This document shows positions 1 through 8,699 of a stretch of DNA of 64,000 nucleotides, piece by piece; the first letter of the stretch is position 1, and every line of letters starts with the position of its first letter. The DNA is taken from the NCBI GenBank assembly GCA_040398525.1, contig JBBATY010000013.1, positions 8,667-72,666 of the forward strand. Reading direction: 5' to 3'. The notes below the pieces were generated by a model, which saw only the letters and a program-made list of their open reading frames with translations, made no database searches and was not told the DNA's origin. This DNA is from VFMC01 sp040398525 (GTDB lineage: Bacteria; Actinomycetota; Acidimicrobiia; Acidimicrobiales; Ilumatobacteraceae). Made by a program: the position numbers and the translations under genes.

Positions 1-183
1 GTCGAGGTCGGCGACGATCTGCTCGAACGGCTCGGGCGCGCTCGGCGGGTGGGCGGGCAGCTGGGCGCGGACGTCGCCGGGCTGCACCGACGAGGTCACC
101 GGGCGTTGCTCGATCTGCTCGAGGTAGTCGCCGATCCAGTCGACGAGCGCGTGCCCGTTGGCGCGGAACTCCTCCGGGGTCAT
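1..183 (-). CDS. PLP-dependent group II decarboxylase, N-terminus only
   Basis: The first 61 codons of a leftward gene that runs off the window. The start is ATG at 183 with a purine-rich GGAGCG just upstream. The visible residues contain ALVDWIGDYLEQIEQRPV followed by a SVQPGDVRAQLP-type stretch, which is the usual N-terminal segment of aromatic-L-amino-acid and related group II decarboxylases (fold-type I PLP enzymes that decarboxylate aromatic or glutamate-like amino acids). The PLP lysine and the substrate pocket lie outside the window, so the substrate cannot be called. It is divergent from the hydrolase at 307. Confidence 0.75.
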   Translation of the reverse strand, partial: MTPEEFRANGHALVDWIGDYLEQIEQRPVTSSVQPGDVRAQLPAHPPSAPEPFEQIVADLD

Positions 184-306
184 GACGCTCCGCCTCGGTG
201 GTCGTCGTGGTGCCTCGACGGCGTGCTCGGGATGCTGGGCATGGCCCGATGCTTGCACTTCTCCAGGTCGGCCCGGTAGCCGGTGGTCCCTCTAGCGTGC
301 GTGTCC

Positions 307-1245
307 GTGACCGACCTCCCTGCCCATGTCGACCCGACCCGCTTCGCCGTCCACCGGGCAACAGTGCGCGGGGTCGACCTGGCCTTCGTGCGCGAGGGCA
401 TCGGAGGCGTGCCCCTCGTGTGCGTGCACGGCTGGCCGGAGAGCAAGCGCGTCTTCTGGAAGGTGATCGAGCCGCTGGCCGCCGCGGGGTTCGAGGTGAT
501 CGTCCCCGACCTGCGCGGGTTCGGCGACAGCGAGGTCGCCCCCGACGGTTTCCACGATGTCGCCAGCCACGCCCGCGACCTCTACGCCCTGGTCCACGAT
601 GTGCTCGGCCACGACCGGGTGGTGCTGCTCGGCGGCGACCTGGGCGGGCCGGTCATCCAGGACCTCGCCCTGCGCCACCCCGAGTGGGTCGACCGGATGG
701 TGCTGTTCAACTCGCCGCTGCCGTACCTGAAGGACCGCATGGCTGCGATCGAGGGCACCCGTCCGGCGCGAGAGGCCAGCGACTACTTCCTGCGCCAGGG
801 GCTCGACGCCGACGCCCTGGCCGCCGAGCTGGCCACACCCGAGATGCGCCGCCGCTACATCGCCACGTTCTACACGAGCCGCTTCTGGGCCCACCCGGGG
901 GCGTTCACCGGCCCGGGCGAGGTCGAGTTCCACACCGAGCCGTTCGCCGACGCCGCCCGCCTGCGGGCCAGCTTCGGTGGCTACGAGAGCACCTTCCACG
1001 AGTCGGCGCGCTCGGAGCCGTCGCTGCTCGGGCGCAACGAGCACACGCTCACCCTGGTGCTGCACGGCACGAGCGACCACGTCATCTACCCGGCGTTCGA
1101 CCGGATGGCGGCCGAGGTGTTCGCCCGCCACGTGGGCCCGTTCCTGCTGCGCGACTGCGGGCACTTCGTGCCCTGGGAGTCGCCGCACGCACTGGTGAGT
1201 GGCACGACCATGTTCTGTTCGGACCTGCTCGCCGCAGTGCGCTGA
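307..1245 (+). CDS. alpha/beta hydrolase, epoxide hydrolase / dehalogenase-like
   Basis: A 312-residue alpha/beta-hydrolase. It has the oxyanion-hole motif HGWPES near residue 40 and a nucleophile elbow GGDLGG near residue 112, in which an Asp replaces the Ser of esterases, as in epoxide hydrolases and haloalkane dehalogenases. The general-base His is in DCGHFVPWE near the C-terminus, with an acidic residue in GTSDHV. A Trp-Pro pair after the oxyanion motif favours epoxide hydrolase, but the substrate is unknown. I chose GTG at 307 because TAGCGT (293-298) lies 8 nt upstream, giving a leaderless message. GTG at 301 or 283 would add only a few unconserved residues. Confidence 0.75.
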   Translation: MTDLPAHVDPTRFAVHRATVRGVDLAFVREGIGGVPLVCVHGWPESKRVFWKVIEPLAAAGFEVIVPDLRGFGDSEVAPDGFHDVASHARDLYALVHDVLGHDRVVLLGGDLGGPVIQDLALRHPEWVDRMVLFNSPLPYLKDRMAAIEGTRPAREASDYFLRQGLDADALAAELATPEMRRRYIATFYTSRFWAHPGAFTGPGEVEFHTEPFADAARLRASFGGYESTFHESARSEPSLLGRNEHTLTLVLHGTSDHVIYPAFDRMAAEVFARHVGPFLLRDCGHFVPWESPHALVSGTTMFCSDLLAAVR

Positions 1246-1268
1246 GGCCCGGCCTCGGCCGGCGGAGC

Positions 1269-1492
1269 TCAGCCGGCCGGTGGTTGGTCGGGTGGTGTGC
1301 TCTGCCCGAGGCGGGCCGCCGCTGTGCGGGCGTTGCGCCGAGCGCCGCGCACCACTCGCCAGCCGATGAACGCGAGGCCGCCGACGAGCACGACGAAGAC
1401 CGACCATTGGGCGAACCCACCGCGGGCTTGGCTGCCGCAGTCGGGTCGCGGCATCGAGCTGAGGCAGTCGCCGATGTTGGCGCCATCGGGCA
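1269..1492 (-). CDS. small membrane protein, N-terminus lost in assembly gap
   Basis: The C-terminal 73 residues of a leftward gene whose start lies in or beyond the N gap. The visible part has a short Cys-containing segment (DCLSS, PDCGS), one hydrophobic span (WSVFVVLVGGLAFIGW) and a basic, Ala-rich tail ending PPDQPPAG. This suits a single-pass membrane protein with a basic cytoplasmic tail. The two cysteines just outside the membrane could form a disulfide. I recognise no family. Confidence 0.5.
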
Positions 1493-1592
1493 NNNNNNNN
1501 NNNNNNNNNNNNNNNNNNNNNNNNNNNNNNNNNNNNNNNNNNNNNNNNNNNNNNNNNNNNNNNNNNNNNNNNNNNNNNNNNNNNNNNNNNNN
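1493..1592. other. assembly gap of 100 N
   Basis: Exactly 100 N, the conventional filler for a scaffold join of unknown length. It truncates the membrane-protein gene at 1269-1492 and ends 67 nt before the guaA start, so the order and distance across it are not proven by sequence. Confidence 0.99.
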
Positions 1593-1646
1593 GGCACGGC
1601 CCCATCGTGCCACCGGCGGAATGCACTTCCACCACGGGCCCGGGCC

Positions 1647-1652
1647 TACCAT
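1647..1652 (+). promoter_or_regulatory. -10 box for leaderless guaA
   Basis: TACCAT lies 7 nt before the GTG at 1660. That spacing would put the transcription start at or next to the start codon. No Shine-Dalgarno sequence is visible between them. Confidence 0.5.
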
Positions 1653-1659
1653 CGGTGCC

Positions 1660-3219
1660 GTGCCCGAGCCCGTTGCCGCCCCCCACCAGGCCGTCCTCGT
1701 CGTCGACTTCGGTGCGCAGTACGCCCAGCTCATCGCCCGGCGGGTCCGCGAGCTGCAGGTCTACTCCGAGATCGTGCCGCACCGGATCACGGCCGCCGAG
1801 GTGGCGGCCCGCACGCCCGCCGCGATCATCCTGTCGGGCGGACCGAAGAGCGTCCATGTCGAGGGGGCGCCGAGCCTCGACCCGGCGATCTACGACCTCG
1901 GCATCCCGATCCTCGGCATCTGCTACGGCGTGCAGCTGATCGCCCAGCAACTCGGTGGCGAGGTCGGACGTGGTCTGCGCGGCGAGTACGGACGCGCCGA
2001 GCTCACCGTCACCGACCCGTCGTCGCAACTGCTCGGTGGCTTGCCGGTCGAGCATCCGGTGTGGATGAGCCACTTCGATGCGGTGGTCCGTGCGCCGGAG
2101 GGGTTCGTTGCCACGGCGCGCACGCCCGATGCGCCGGTCGCCGCCCTCGAGCACCCCGGCCGGCGGATCTGGGGTGTGCAGTTCCACCCGGAGGTGGTGC
2201 ACTCGCCCCACGGGATGGAGGTGCTGCGCCGGTTCCTGCACGACCTCGCCGGTTGCACACCCGACTGGACGATGGGCTCGATCATCGACGAGCAGGTGGC
2301 GGCGGTGCGCGCCCAGGTGGGCAGTGGCCGGGTGATCTGCGCGCTGAGCGGCGGTGTCGACTCGGCGGTCGCTGCGGCGCTGGTGCACCGCGCCGTCGGA
2401 TCGCAGCTCGTGTGCATCTATGTCGACACCGGGCTGATGCGTCTGAACGAGAGCGCCCAGGTGGTCGAGACGTTCCGTCGGAACATGGGCATCGAGCTGA
2501 TCCACGTCGATGCCGGGGCGCGCTACTTCGAGCGCCTCGCCGGGGTCACCGATCCGGAGCAGAAGCGCAAGATCATCGGCGAGCTGTTCATCCGCATCTT
2601 CGAGGAGCACACCGGCGGGTTGTCCGACGCCGAGTACCTCGTGCAGGGCACGCTCTACCCGGACGTCATCGAGAGCGGCGGCAGCGACGGCACGGCGTCG
2701 GTGATCAAGAGCCACCACAACGTGGGCGGGCTGCCCGACGACATGACGCTGAAGCTCGTCGAGCCGCTGCGCACCCTGTTCAAGGACGAGGTGCGGCGTG
2801 TGGGTCGCGAGCTCGGCCTGCCCGACGAGATCGTCCTGCGCCAGCCGTTCCCCGGGCCGGGTCTCGGGGTGCGCATCATCGGTGAGGTCACCCCCGAACG
2901 GGTTGCGGTCCTCCAGCACGCCGACGCCATCGTGCGCGAGGAGATCGCTCGCGCCGGGCTCGAGCGCGAGCTGTGGCAGGCGTTCGCCGTCCTCGCCGAC
3001 ATCCGTTCGGTCGGGGTGATGGGCGACGAGCGGACCTACGAGAACCCGATCATCATCCGAGCCGTCACCAGCGACGACGCGATGACCGCCGATTGGGCAC
3101 GGCTGCCCTACGACCTGCTCGAGACGATGTCGAACCGGATCATCAACGAGGTCCGCGGGGTGAACCGTGTCGTCTACGACATCACCTCCAAGCCGCCCGG
3201 CACGATCGAGTGGGAGTGA
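1660..3219 (+). CDS. guaA: GMP synthase (glutamine-hydrolysing)
   Basis: A 519-residue bifunctional enzyme that aminates XMP to GMP in purine synthesis. The N-terminal class I glutamine amidotransferase domain has the nucleophile Cys in GICYGV and the His/Glu pair in QFHPEVVHS. The ATP-pyrophosphatase domain carries the P-loop SGGVDSAVAAAL. The C-terminal dimerisation domain ends in the family's conserved KPPGTIEWE. Length is normal for GuaA. GTG at 1660 is preferred over ATG at 1621 because the protein homology begins at QAVLVVDFGAQYAQ and TACCAT sits 7 nt upstream. It appears monocistronic. Confidence 0.97.
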   Translation: MPEPVAAPHQAVLVVDFGAQYAQLIARRVRELQVYSEIVPHRITAAEVAARTPAAIILSGGPKSVHVEGAPSLDPAIYDLGIPILGICYGVQLIAQQLGGEVGRGLRGEYGRAELTVTDPSSQLLGGLPVEHPVWMSHFDAVVRAPEGFVATARTPDAPVAALEHPGRRIWGVQFHPEVVHSPHGMEVLRRFLHDLAGCTPDWTMGSIIDEQVAAVRAQVGSGRVICALSGGVDSAVAAALVHRAVGSQLVCIYVDTGLMRLNESAQVVETFRRNMGIELIHVDAGARYFERLAGVTDPEQKRKIIGELFIRIFEEHTGGLSDAEYLVQGTLYPDVIESGGSDGTASVIKSHHNVGGLPDDMTLKLVEPLRTLFKDEVRRVGRELGLPDEIVLRQPFPGPGLGVRIIGEVTPERVAVLQHADAIVREEIARAGLERELWQAFAVLADIRSVGVMGDERTYENPIIIRAVTSDDAMTADWARLPYDLLETMSNRIINEVRGVNRVVYDITSKPPGTIEWE

Positions 3220-3321
3220 GCCGGGCGTCGAGCCGGTGAGCCGCTGCTGCCCGCACCGTGACTGACGCCCGCAGGTGCATGTTCGCAACACGTTCGTCAC
3301 ATTGGTAACATGAGCGACACC

Positions 3322-4566
3322 ATGCGGAGTGGAGCCCTCGTTCGCGTTCTCGTCGCCGTGACCCTCGTCGCCGGCCTGTCGGTCCCCTCCGTGGCGGCCG
3401 ACGACGTCACCGACCAGCAGGCCAAGGTCGAGCGGATCGCCGATCAACTCGAGGCGCTCGAGGCCCGCATCGGCCAGATCACCGAGGACTACGGCGCGGC
3501 GCTCGATCGCCTCGAACAGCTCGAGGGCGAGATCGCGGTGACGCAGGCGTCGGTCGATGCCAAGCGGGCCGAGCTCGCCACGGTGCAGGACCAACTCACC
3601 TCGATCGCGCTCGACGCCTTCACGGCCGGCGGCTCGCTCGGGCTCACCCCATTGTTCTCGTCGGTCGACGCGTTCACCTCCGACCTCGCGCGCAGCGAGC
3701 TGTCGCGCCTGGCACTCGACCGTGGCGTCGGCGATAGCGACGAGATGCAGGCGCTGATCCAGGATCTCGCCGACGAGACGGCTGCGCTCGAGGCGAAGAA
3801 GGTCGAGCAGCAGACGCTGATCGCCACGCTCGAGGCCCGCCGGGCCGAAGGTGAGGCGCTGACAGCCCAGTACGAGCAGGAGTACACCGCTGCCCAGGCC
3901 GAGCTCGGCCAGCTCATCCGCGAGGAGCAGGAGCGCCGCGCTGCAGCAGCGATCGCCGCGGCGATCCAGCAGCAGCAACAGCAGCCGCAGACCCCCGTGG
4001 TCACCCCGCCCCGAGGTGGCGGCAGCAATGGTGGCGGCAATACCGGTGGCGGCAACACCGGTGGCGGTGGCGGCGGCGGCAACAACGGTGGCGGCGGCGA
4101 TACCGGTGCCGGCGGCGGTGGCGATACTGGTGGCGGCGGTGGCGATACAGGTGGCGGCGGGGGTGGCGACACACCACCTCCACCCCCTCCACCTCCACCT
4201 CCTCCGCCCCCGTCGTCGAAGTCGAGCATCGCGGTGTCCGCGGCGCAGACGCAGCTCGGGGTGCCGTACCGGTTCGCTGCGTCGGTTCCCGGTGTGGCCA
4301 TGGACTGCTCCGGTCTCACCAAGTACGCGTGGGGTCGTGCGGGCGTGTACCTGCCGCACCAGTCGCGCCAGCAGTTCGCATCGACGCCCCATGTGCCCGA
4401 GGCCCAGGCCCAGCCGGGCGACTTGATCTTCTACCACTCGCCGATCAGCCACGTCGGGATCTACATCGGCGGTGGCTCGATGATCCACGCCACGCAGCCC
4501 GGTGACGTCGTGAAGGTCTCGGCGGTGCGTTGGAACAAGGTCGTCGGGGTCTCCCGGCCCGGCTGA
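3322..4566 (+). CDS. secreted NlpC/P60 peptidoglycan hydrolase (RipA/RipC-like)
   Basis: A 414-residue exported cell-wall hydrolase. Residues 1-25 are a signal peptide (Arg-rich start, VLVAVTLVAGL core, SVAAD cleavage region). Residues 27-210 are a Glu/Ala/Leu-rich coiled coil with a QQQQQ run. Then come a Gly/Asn/Asp-rich linker and a poly-Pro stretch (DNA 4012-4211). The C-terminal NlpC/P60 domain has catalytic Cys in MDCSGLTKYAW, His in SHVGIYIGG and a third polar residue in MIHATQ. Coiled-coil plus NlpC/P60 is the layout of actinobacterial Rip D,L-endopeptidases that cut peptide stems during division. ATG at 3322 puts the signal peptide at the N-terminus; ATG at 3310 is possible. Confidence 0.9.
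   Translation: MRSGALVRVLVAVTLVAGLSVPSVAADDVTDQQAKVERIADQLEALEARIGQITEDYGAALDRLEQLEGEIAVTQASVDAKRAELATVQDQLTSIALDAFTAGGSLGLTPLFSSVDAFTSDLARSELSRLALDRGVGDSDEMQALIQDLADETAALEAKKVEQQTLIATLEARRAEGEALTAQYEQEYTAAQAELGQLIREEQERRAAAAIAAAIQQQQQQPQTPVVTPPRGGGSNGGGNTGGGNTGGGGGGGNNGGGGDTGAGGGGDTGGGGGDTGGGGGGDTPPPPPPPPPPPPPSSKSSIAVSAAQTQLGVPYRFAASVPGVAMDCSGLTKYAWGRAGVYLPHQSRQQFASTPHVPEAQAQPGDLIFYHSPISHVGIYIGGGSMIHATQPGDVVKVSAVRWNKVVGVSRPG
4012..4211 (+). repeat. Gly-rich then poly-Pro low-complexity linker (coding)
   Basis: Imperfect tandem GGTGGCGGCAAYACC-like units are followed by a CCWCCT run. They encode a GGNTGG/GGDTGG linker and 13 consecutive Pro residues. This is a flexible then rigid spacer between the coiled coil and the catalytic domain. 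Such tracts are prone to length change and assembly error. Confidence 0.85.
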
Positions 4567-4587
4567 CGCCGGGTACGGTTGGCCTCC

Positions 4588-5622
4588 ATGTCGAGCCACG
4601 AGATCCCTGGGATCGCCGTCGAAGCCGTCAGCCGGTGGCTGGTCGAGCACATCGAGGGGTCCGTCGCCCCGTTCCAGTTCGACCTCATCGCCGGTGGGCG
4701 CTCGAACCTCACCTACCGGGTCACCGACGCTGCTGGCAACCGCTACGTGCTGCGGCGGCCGCCGCTCGGCCATGTGCTCGCCACCGCGCACGACATGGCC
4801 CGCGAGCATCGCATCATCGCTGCGGTCGGGCGCACCGGGGTGCCGGTGCCACCGGCGCTCGGGCTGTGCACCGACACCGAGGTGAACGGCGCTCCGTTCT
4901 ACGTGATGGGCTTCGTCGACGGTGTGGTGCTCGACAGTGTCGAACGGGCCGCACTGTTGCCCGTCGAGCTGCGTGTCGCTGCCTCGCACCATCTCATCGA
5001 CGTGCTCGCCGACCTGCACTCGGTCGACATCGACGCGATCGGCCTCGGCGACCTGGCCAAGCGTGAGGGCTACGTCGAACGGCAGCTGAAGCGCTGGTCG
5101 ATCCAGTGGGAGCAGTCGAAGACGCGCGAGCTCGCCGCGATCGACGAGGTCGCAGCCCGCCTGCGCGAGCGGTTGCCGGTGCAGCAGGGCGTCGCGATCG
5201 CCCACGGCGACTTCCGCTTCGGCAACTGTCTCACCGATCTCGCAGCGGGCCGCATCGCCGCAGTGCTCGACTGGGAGCTGTGCACGCTCGGCGACCCGCT
5301 GGCCGATGTCGGCTACCTCGGGGTCTACTGGTACGACGGCGAGGCCGCGAACGTGCGCAACAACGATCCCACGCCTGCGGGCGGGTTCGCCTCGTACGAC
5401 GACCTGCTCGAGCGCTACGCCACGCGCACCGGTCGCGACCTGTCGGGCATCGACTACTACGTCGCGTTCAGCTGCTGGCGGTTGGCGATCATCAGCGAAG
5501 GCGTCTACGCCCGCTATCTGCACGGCGCGATGGGCAGCACCGACGGCGTCGAGTTCGACTCGTTCCGCATCGGTGTCGACGCCTTGGCCGAGCGTGCCCT
5601 GGCTGCTGTGAGGAGGTTGTGA
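4588..5622 (+). CDS. APH-family phosphotransferase (acyl-CoA-dehydrogenase-associated type)
   Basis: A 344-residue aminoglycoside-phosphotransferase-fold kinase. A Gly-rich ATP segment lies near residue 35 (LIAGGRSNLTYRV), with the Lys-equivalent region in YVLRRPP. The catalytic loop is HGDFRFGN near residue 209 and the metal-binding Asp is in LDWELCTLGDPLADVGYL. The LRRPPLG and DWELxTLGDPLADVG motifs are typical of the subgroup found with or fused to acyl-CoA dehydrogenases (ACAD10/11-like), so the likely substrate is a hydroxyacyl group rather than an antibiotic. TACGGT (4574-4579) lies 8 nt before ATG. The stop overlaps the next start (TGATG), so the pair is co-translated. Confidence 0.8.
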   Translation: MSSHEIPGIAVEAVSRWLVEHIEGSVAPFQFDLIAGGRSNLTYRVTDAAGNRYVLRRPPLGHVLATAHDMAREHRIIAAVGRTGVPVPPALGLCTDTEVNGAPFYVMGFVDGVVLDSVERAALLPVELRVAASHHLIDVLADLHSVDIDAIGLGDLAKREGYVERQLKRWSIQWEQSKTRELAAIDEVAARLRERLPVQQGVAIAHGDFRFGNCLTDLAAGRIAAVLDWELCTLGDPLADVGYLGVYWYDGEAANVRNNDPTPAGGFASYDDLLERYATRTGRDLSGIDYYVAFSCWRLAIISEGVYARYLHGAMGSTDGVEFDSFRIGVDALAERALAAVRRL

Positions 5623-6389
5623 TGGGCTCGACAGGGACCGACGTCATGCAGGGGTGGGACCGCAGCTCGTTCACCGCGGCGGGCATCACTCGCGACACCT
5701 ATCGCCGCGGGTCGGGCCCGGGTGTGGTGATCGTGCACGAGATCCCCGGCATCACCCCGGCCGTGGCCCGCTTCGCGAACGAGGTGGTCGACAGCGGGCT
5801 CACGGTGGTGATGCCCTCACTCGTCGGCACCCCGGGCAAGGCACCGAGCGCGCCCTACATCGCCTCGTCGATGTCGAAGGTGTGCGTCGCCAAGGAGTTC
5901 ACCACCTGGGCCGTCGGGCAGACCTCGCCGATCATCGGCTGGCTGAGGGCGCTGGCCCGAGCGCTGCACACCGAGGTCGGCGGCCCTGGCGTCGGCGCGG
6001 TCGGGATGTGCTTCAGCGGCGGGTTCGCACTCGGCATGATGGTCGACGACCTGATGGTGGCCCCGGTGCTCAGCCAACCGTCACTGCCCTTCGCGACCGG
6101 TGGTCGCGAGCGCGCTCGCGACCTCAACCTGTCGCCCGACGATCGGCTGGTGGTGGCCCGTCGAGCTGCGGCCGGATGCCAGGTGCTCGGCCTGCGCTAC
6201 GACCGCGACAAGCTCGTCGGCGACCGTTTCGCGTCGCTGCGCGACCTGCTGGGCGATGCGTTCATCGCGGTCGAGCTGCCGAGCAGCTCGGCACGCGACC
6301 ACAGCGTGCTCACCGAGCAGCGCGACGACGCCAGCGTTGCACGGGTGCTCGATTTCCTGCGCGAGAAGCTGATCCCGACTCAGGCCTGA
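5622..6389 (+). CDS. dienelactone hydrolase family protein
   Basis: A 255-residue alpha/beta hydrolase with the Cys nucleophile in GMCFSGG near residue 128, the DLH signature (GxCxGG). Asp is in LRYDRDKL and the catalytic His in ARDHSVL. An early HEIPGITPAVARFA segment is also typical of DLH. Classical DLH opens carboxymethylenebutenolide in chlorocatechol breakdown, but many paralogues act on other esters. The start is fixed by a strong AGGAGG (5611-5616) and by TGATG overlap with the kinase gene, so the two form an operon. Confidence 0.8.
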   Translation: MGSTGTDVMQGWDRSSFTAAGITRDTYRRGSGPGVVIVHEIPGITPAVARFANEVVDSGLTVVMPSLVGTPGKAPSAPYIASSMSKVCVAKEFTTWAVGQTSPIIGWLRALARALHTEVGGPGVGAVGMCFSGGFALGMMVDDLMVAPVLSQPSLPFATGGRERARDLNLSPDDRLVVARRAAAGCQVLGLRYDRDKLVGDRFASLRDLLGDAFIAVELPSSSARDHSVLTEQRDDASVARVLDFLREKLIPTQA

Positions 6390-6415
6390 CGCCGAAGGCA
6401 GGCACCGCTGCCGCC

Positions 6416-6433
6416 CGGGCCTCGAGGGGCCCG
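6416..6433. terminator. possible bidirectional hairpin between convergent genes
   Basis: CGGGCC-TCGAGG-GGCCCG, a 6-bp GC stem between the convergent DLH and acyl-CoA ligase genes. There is no T-tract, so it is only a candidate. Confidence 0.3.
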
Positions 6434-6464
6434 AGCCGCAGCCGTGCGAGACAGGTCGCGGCGC

Positions 6465-8093
6465 TCAGCCGGCGATGGCGTCGAGCGCGTGCTGCTTGGC
6501 CGTCTTGTAGTCGGCCTTGCCGTTCGGGGCGCGTGGCACATCGGCGACGAAGACGATCCGCTTCGGTGCCTTGAAGCCGGCGAGCTGCTGCTTCACGTCG
6601 GCGATGATCTCGCCCTCGGACACCGTGGCGCCCTCGTTCAGCGACACCACGGCCGTCACCGCCTGACCGAACTTCTCGTCGTCGACTCCCACCACGAGGC
6701 AGTCGTGCACGCCGGCCACACGCTTGACGGCCTCTTCCACCTCTTCGGGATAGACCTTCTCGCCACCGGTGTTGATCACCTGGCTGCCGCGGCCGAGCAG
6801 GATCAGCGAACCGTCGTCGGCGACCATCGCAAGGTCGCCGGGGAACGAGTAGCGCTCGCCGTTGATGACACGGAACGTGCGGGCCGACTTCTCCGGGTCC
6901 TTGAAGTAGCCGAGCGGCACGTTGCCGCCGGCGGCCACCATGCCGATCTCGCCCGAGCCGGGTTCGACCTGGCGGTCGTCGTCGGTGAACACCTTGGTGG
7001 TGGGCATCTGGCTGAACTTCGCCGTCGCCGGCGGAAGGCCCTTCATCGTGATGGCCATGCCCATCGAGCCCTCGGTCGAGCCGATCGCATCGAGCAGCAC
7101 GACCTGTTCGATCCGGTCGAGCAACTGCTCTTTCACCTCGGCGGTCCACATCACGCCGGACGAGATGATCATCTTGAGCGACGAGGTGTCGTAGGCGCGG
7201 CCTGCGCCCGAGGCCGCATCGAGGGCGCGGATGATCGGCTTGGCGAATGCGTCGCCGACGATGGTGAGGTTGGTGACGCCCTCGGTCTCGACGGTGCGCA
7301 GCACCTCGTCGGCGTCGAGCGAACGGTTCTCGAGGGTGACCACCACGCCGCCGGCGAGGTGGGGGATGAACGCTCCGAGCCACACACCCGTGCCGTGCAT
7401 CAGTGGCGCACAGGGGATCGAGATGAGCCGGTTGTTCGCCTCGGCGGCACCCTTCACCAGCCCGGCGATCTCGCTCGCATTGCTGGGCGCAGCGAGGCCG
7501 AGCAACGGGAAGCCCGACGTCACGAACCCGCCTGTCATCCCGCCCATGGCGTACATCACGCCCTTGGGCATGCCGGTGGTGCCACCGGTGTAGAGCATGT
7601 AGATGTCGCCTTCGTCGCGCGTGATGCGGGCCATCGGCTCGTGCGCGGCGACGAGCGACTCGTACGCGACGGCGCCGGGCACCTGGCCGGCCCCGCCGTC
7701 GTCGACCTCGACGAGCAACTTCAGCTTCGGCAGTCGGTCGATCACCCGCGCGACGCGCTCGCCGAGCGACGAGTGGAACACCAGGGCCTCGGCGTCGCTG
7801 TTGTCGAGCAGGTACCACAGCTCCTCGTCGAGGTAGCGGTAGTTGACGTTCACCGGCACGCCGCGCATCTTGAAGCCACCGAACTGGGCCTCGAGGTATT
7901 CGTTGCCGTTGTAGAGGTAGAGGCCGATCTTCGAGTCGGGCCGCAGGCCGGCTGCGCTGTACGCAGCGGCCATCCGTGCGGCCCGGTCGTCGTACTCCGA
8001 CCAGCTGCGCCGTACCGAACCGTTCACCAGGGCGGTCTGGTCGCCGATCGCGTCGGCGATCGACTCCCAGACGGAAGCGAAGTGCATCTCCAT
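6465..8093 (-). CDS. acyl-CoA synthetase / AMP-dependent ligase (FadD-like)
   Basis: A 542-residue ANL-superfamily enzyme that activates a carboxylic acid to its CoA thioester via an acyl-adenylate. It shows the AMP-binding P-loop YTGGTTGMPKG, the adenine-contact region DAIGSTEGSMG, the hinge Asp region GRGSQVINTGGEKVYPEEVEEAV and the catalytic Lys in PNGKADYK near the C-terminus. Length is normal for a medium/long-chain or aryl/steroid FadD. The substrate cannot be told from motifs. ATG at 8093 (MEMHFASV) is supported by TACCAT 6 nt upstream. It is convergent with the DLH gene. Confidence 0.88.
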   Translation of the reverse strand: MEMHFASVWESIADAIGDQTALVNGSVRRSWSEYDDRAARMAAAYSAAGLRPDSKIGLYLYNGNEYLEAQFGGFKMRGVPVNVNYRYLDEELWYLLDNSDAEALVFHSSLGERVARVIDRLPKLKLLVEVDDGGAGQVPGAVAYESLVAAHEPMARITRDEGDIYMLYTGGTTGMPKGVMYAMGGMTGGFVTSGFPLLGLAAPSNASEIAGLVKGAAEANNRLISIPCAPLMHGTGVWLGAFIPHLAGGVVVTLENRSLDADEVLRTVETEGVTNLTIVGDAFAKPIIRALDAASGAGRAYDTSSLKMIISSGVMWTAEVKEQLLDRIEQVVLLDAIGSTEGSMGMAITMKGLPPATAKFSQMPTTKVFTDDDRQVEPGSGEIGMVAAGGNVPLGYFKDPEKSARTFRVINGERYSFPGDLAMVADDGSLILLGRGSQVINTGGEKVYPEEVEEAVKRVAGVHDCLVVGVDDEKFGQAVTAVVSLNEGATVSEGEIIADVKQQLAGFKAPKRIVFVADVPRAPNGKADYKTAKQHALDAIAG

Positions 8094-8183
8094 GCATGGA
8101 TGGTACGACGACAGCTGTGACCGGGGCCACATGTGCGTCGAGATTGTCGGAACTTGGTTTCCGGTGACGTGGGACCAGGCTCG

Positions 8184-8699
8184 TCAGCCGAGTGGCGAGC
8201 CGTACATCTCGCCGAGCGGATCGCTGATCACTTCGAGGCGTTCGCCGTCGGGCCCGCGGAAGTAGAGCGACGAGCCGTCGACATGGGCGTAGTCGATGCC
8301 GGTCGCGTCGAAGCGGCCCTTGATCCGTTCCCAGTTGTCGCGCTCGACGGAGATGGCCAGATGGTGGTGGCCGCCGAGCACCTCGCGGTACGGGCCGAGG
8401 TCGAGGCCAGGGAGGTCGAAGAAGGCGAGGGTGTTGCCGTGGCCGATGTCGAAGAAGAAGTGCGTCGACCCGGCGTAGTCGCGGTTCTCGAACATCTCGA
8501 CGAGCGGGAAGCCGAGCAGGCCCGCATAGAACTCGACGGTGCGCTCGACGTCGCTGCAGATCAGCGCGACGTGGTGGACGCCGCGTGCGGTGCTCGGTGG
8601 TCGCTGCGAGCGTGGCTGCAGGTGGCGGCCGACGATCTCGGCGCGCCGGGCGTCGAGCTCGGCGCGAGTGGTGGCGTCGACACCGTGGGGTTCGCTCAT
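8184..8699 (-). CDS. VOC / glyoxalase-fold protein
   Basis: A 171-residue protein. After about 45 polar residues comes a vicinal-oxygen-chelate domain: GVHHVALICSDVERTVEFYAG, then FDIGHGNTLAFFDLP, LGGHHHLAISVERD and YFRGPDGERLEVISDP. The His in HHVAL, the His in HHHLA and the Glu in RLEVI are the expected metal ligands, suggesting a glyoxalase or extradiol-dioxygenase-like lyase. The start overlaps the pirin stop (ATGA), so it is the second gene of a pirin-VOC operon. Confidence 0.8.
   Translation of the reverse strand: MSEPHGVDATTRAELDARRAEIVGRHLQPRSQRPPSTARGVHHVALICSDVERTVEFYAGLLGFPLVEMFENRDYAGSTHFFFDIGHGNTLAFFDLPGLDLGPYREVLGGHHHLAISVERDNWERIKGRFDATGIDYAHVDGSSLYFRGPDGERLEVISDPLGEMYGSPLG

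Noticed and set aside
292..5523. A 1743-codon open frame on the minus strand crossing the gap
   Set aside because: It is a shadow of guaA, the NlpC/P60 and kinase genes caused by high GC; its translation is low-complexity His/Asp/Arg-rich and has no domain.
4588..5622. Aminoglycoside resistance kinase
   Set aside because: It has the APH fold but the DWELCTLGDPLADVGY motif is that of acyl-CoA-dehydrogenase-associated kinases, and it is coupled to a dienelactone hydrolase.
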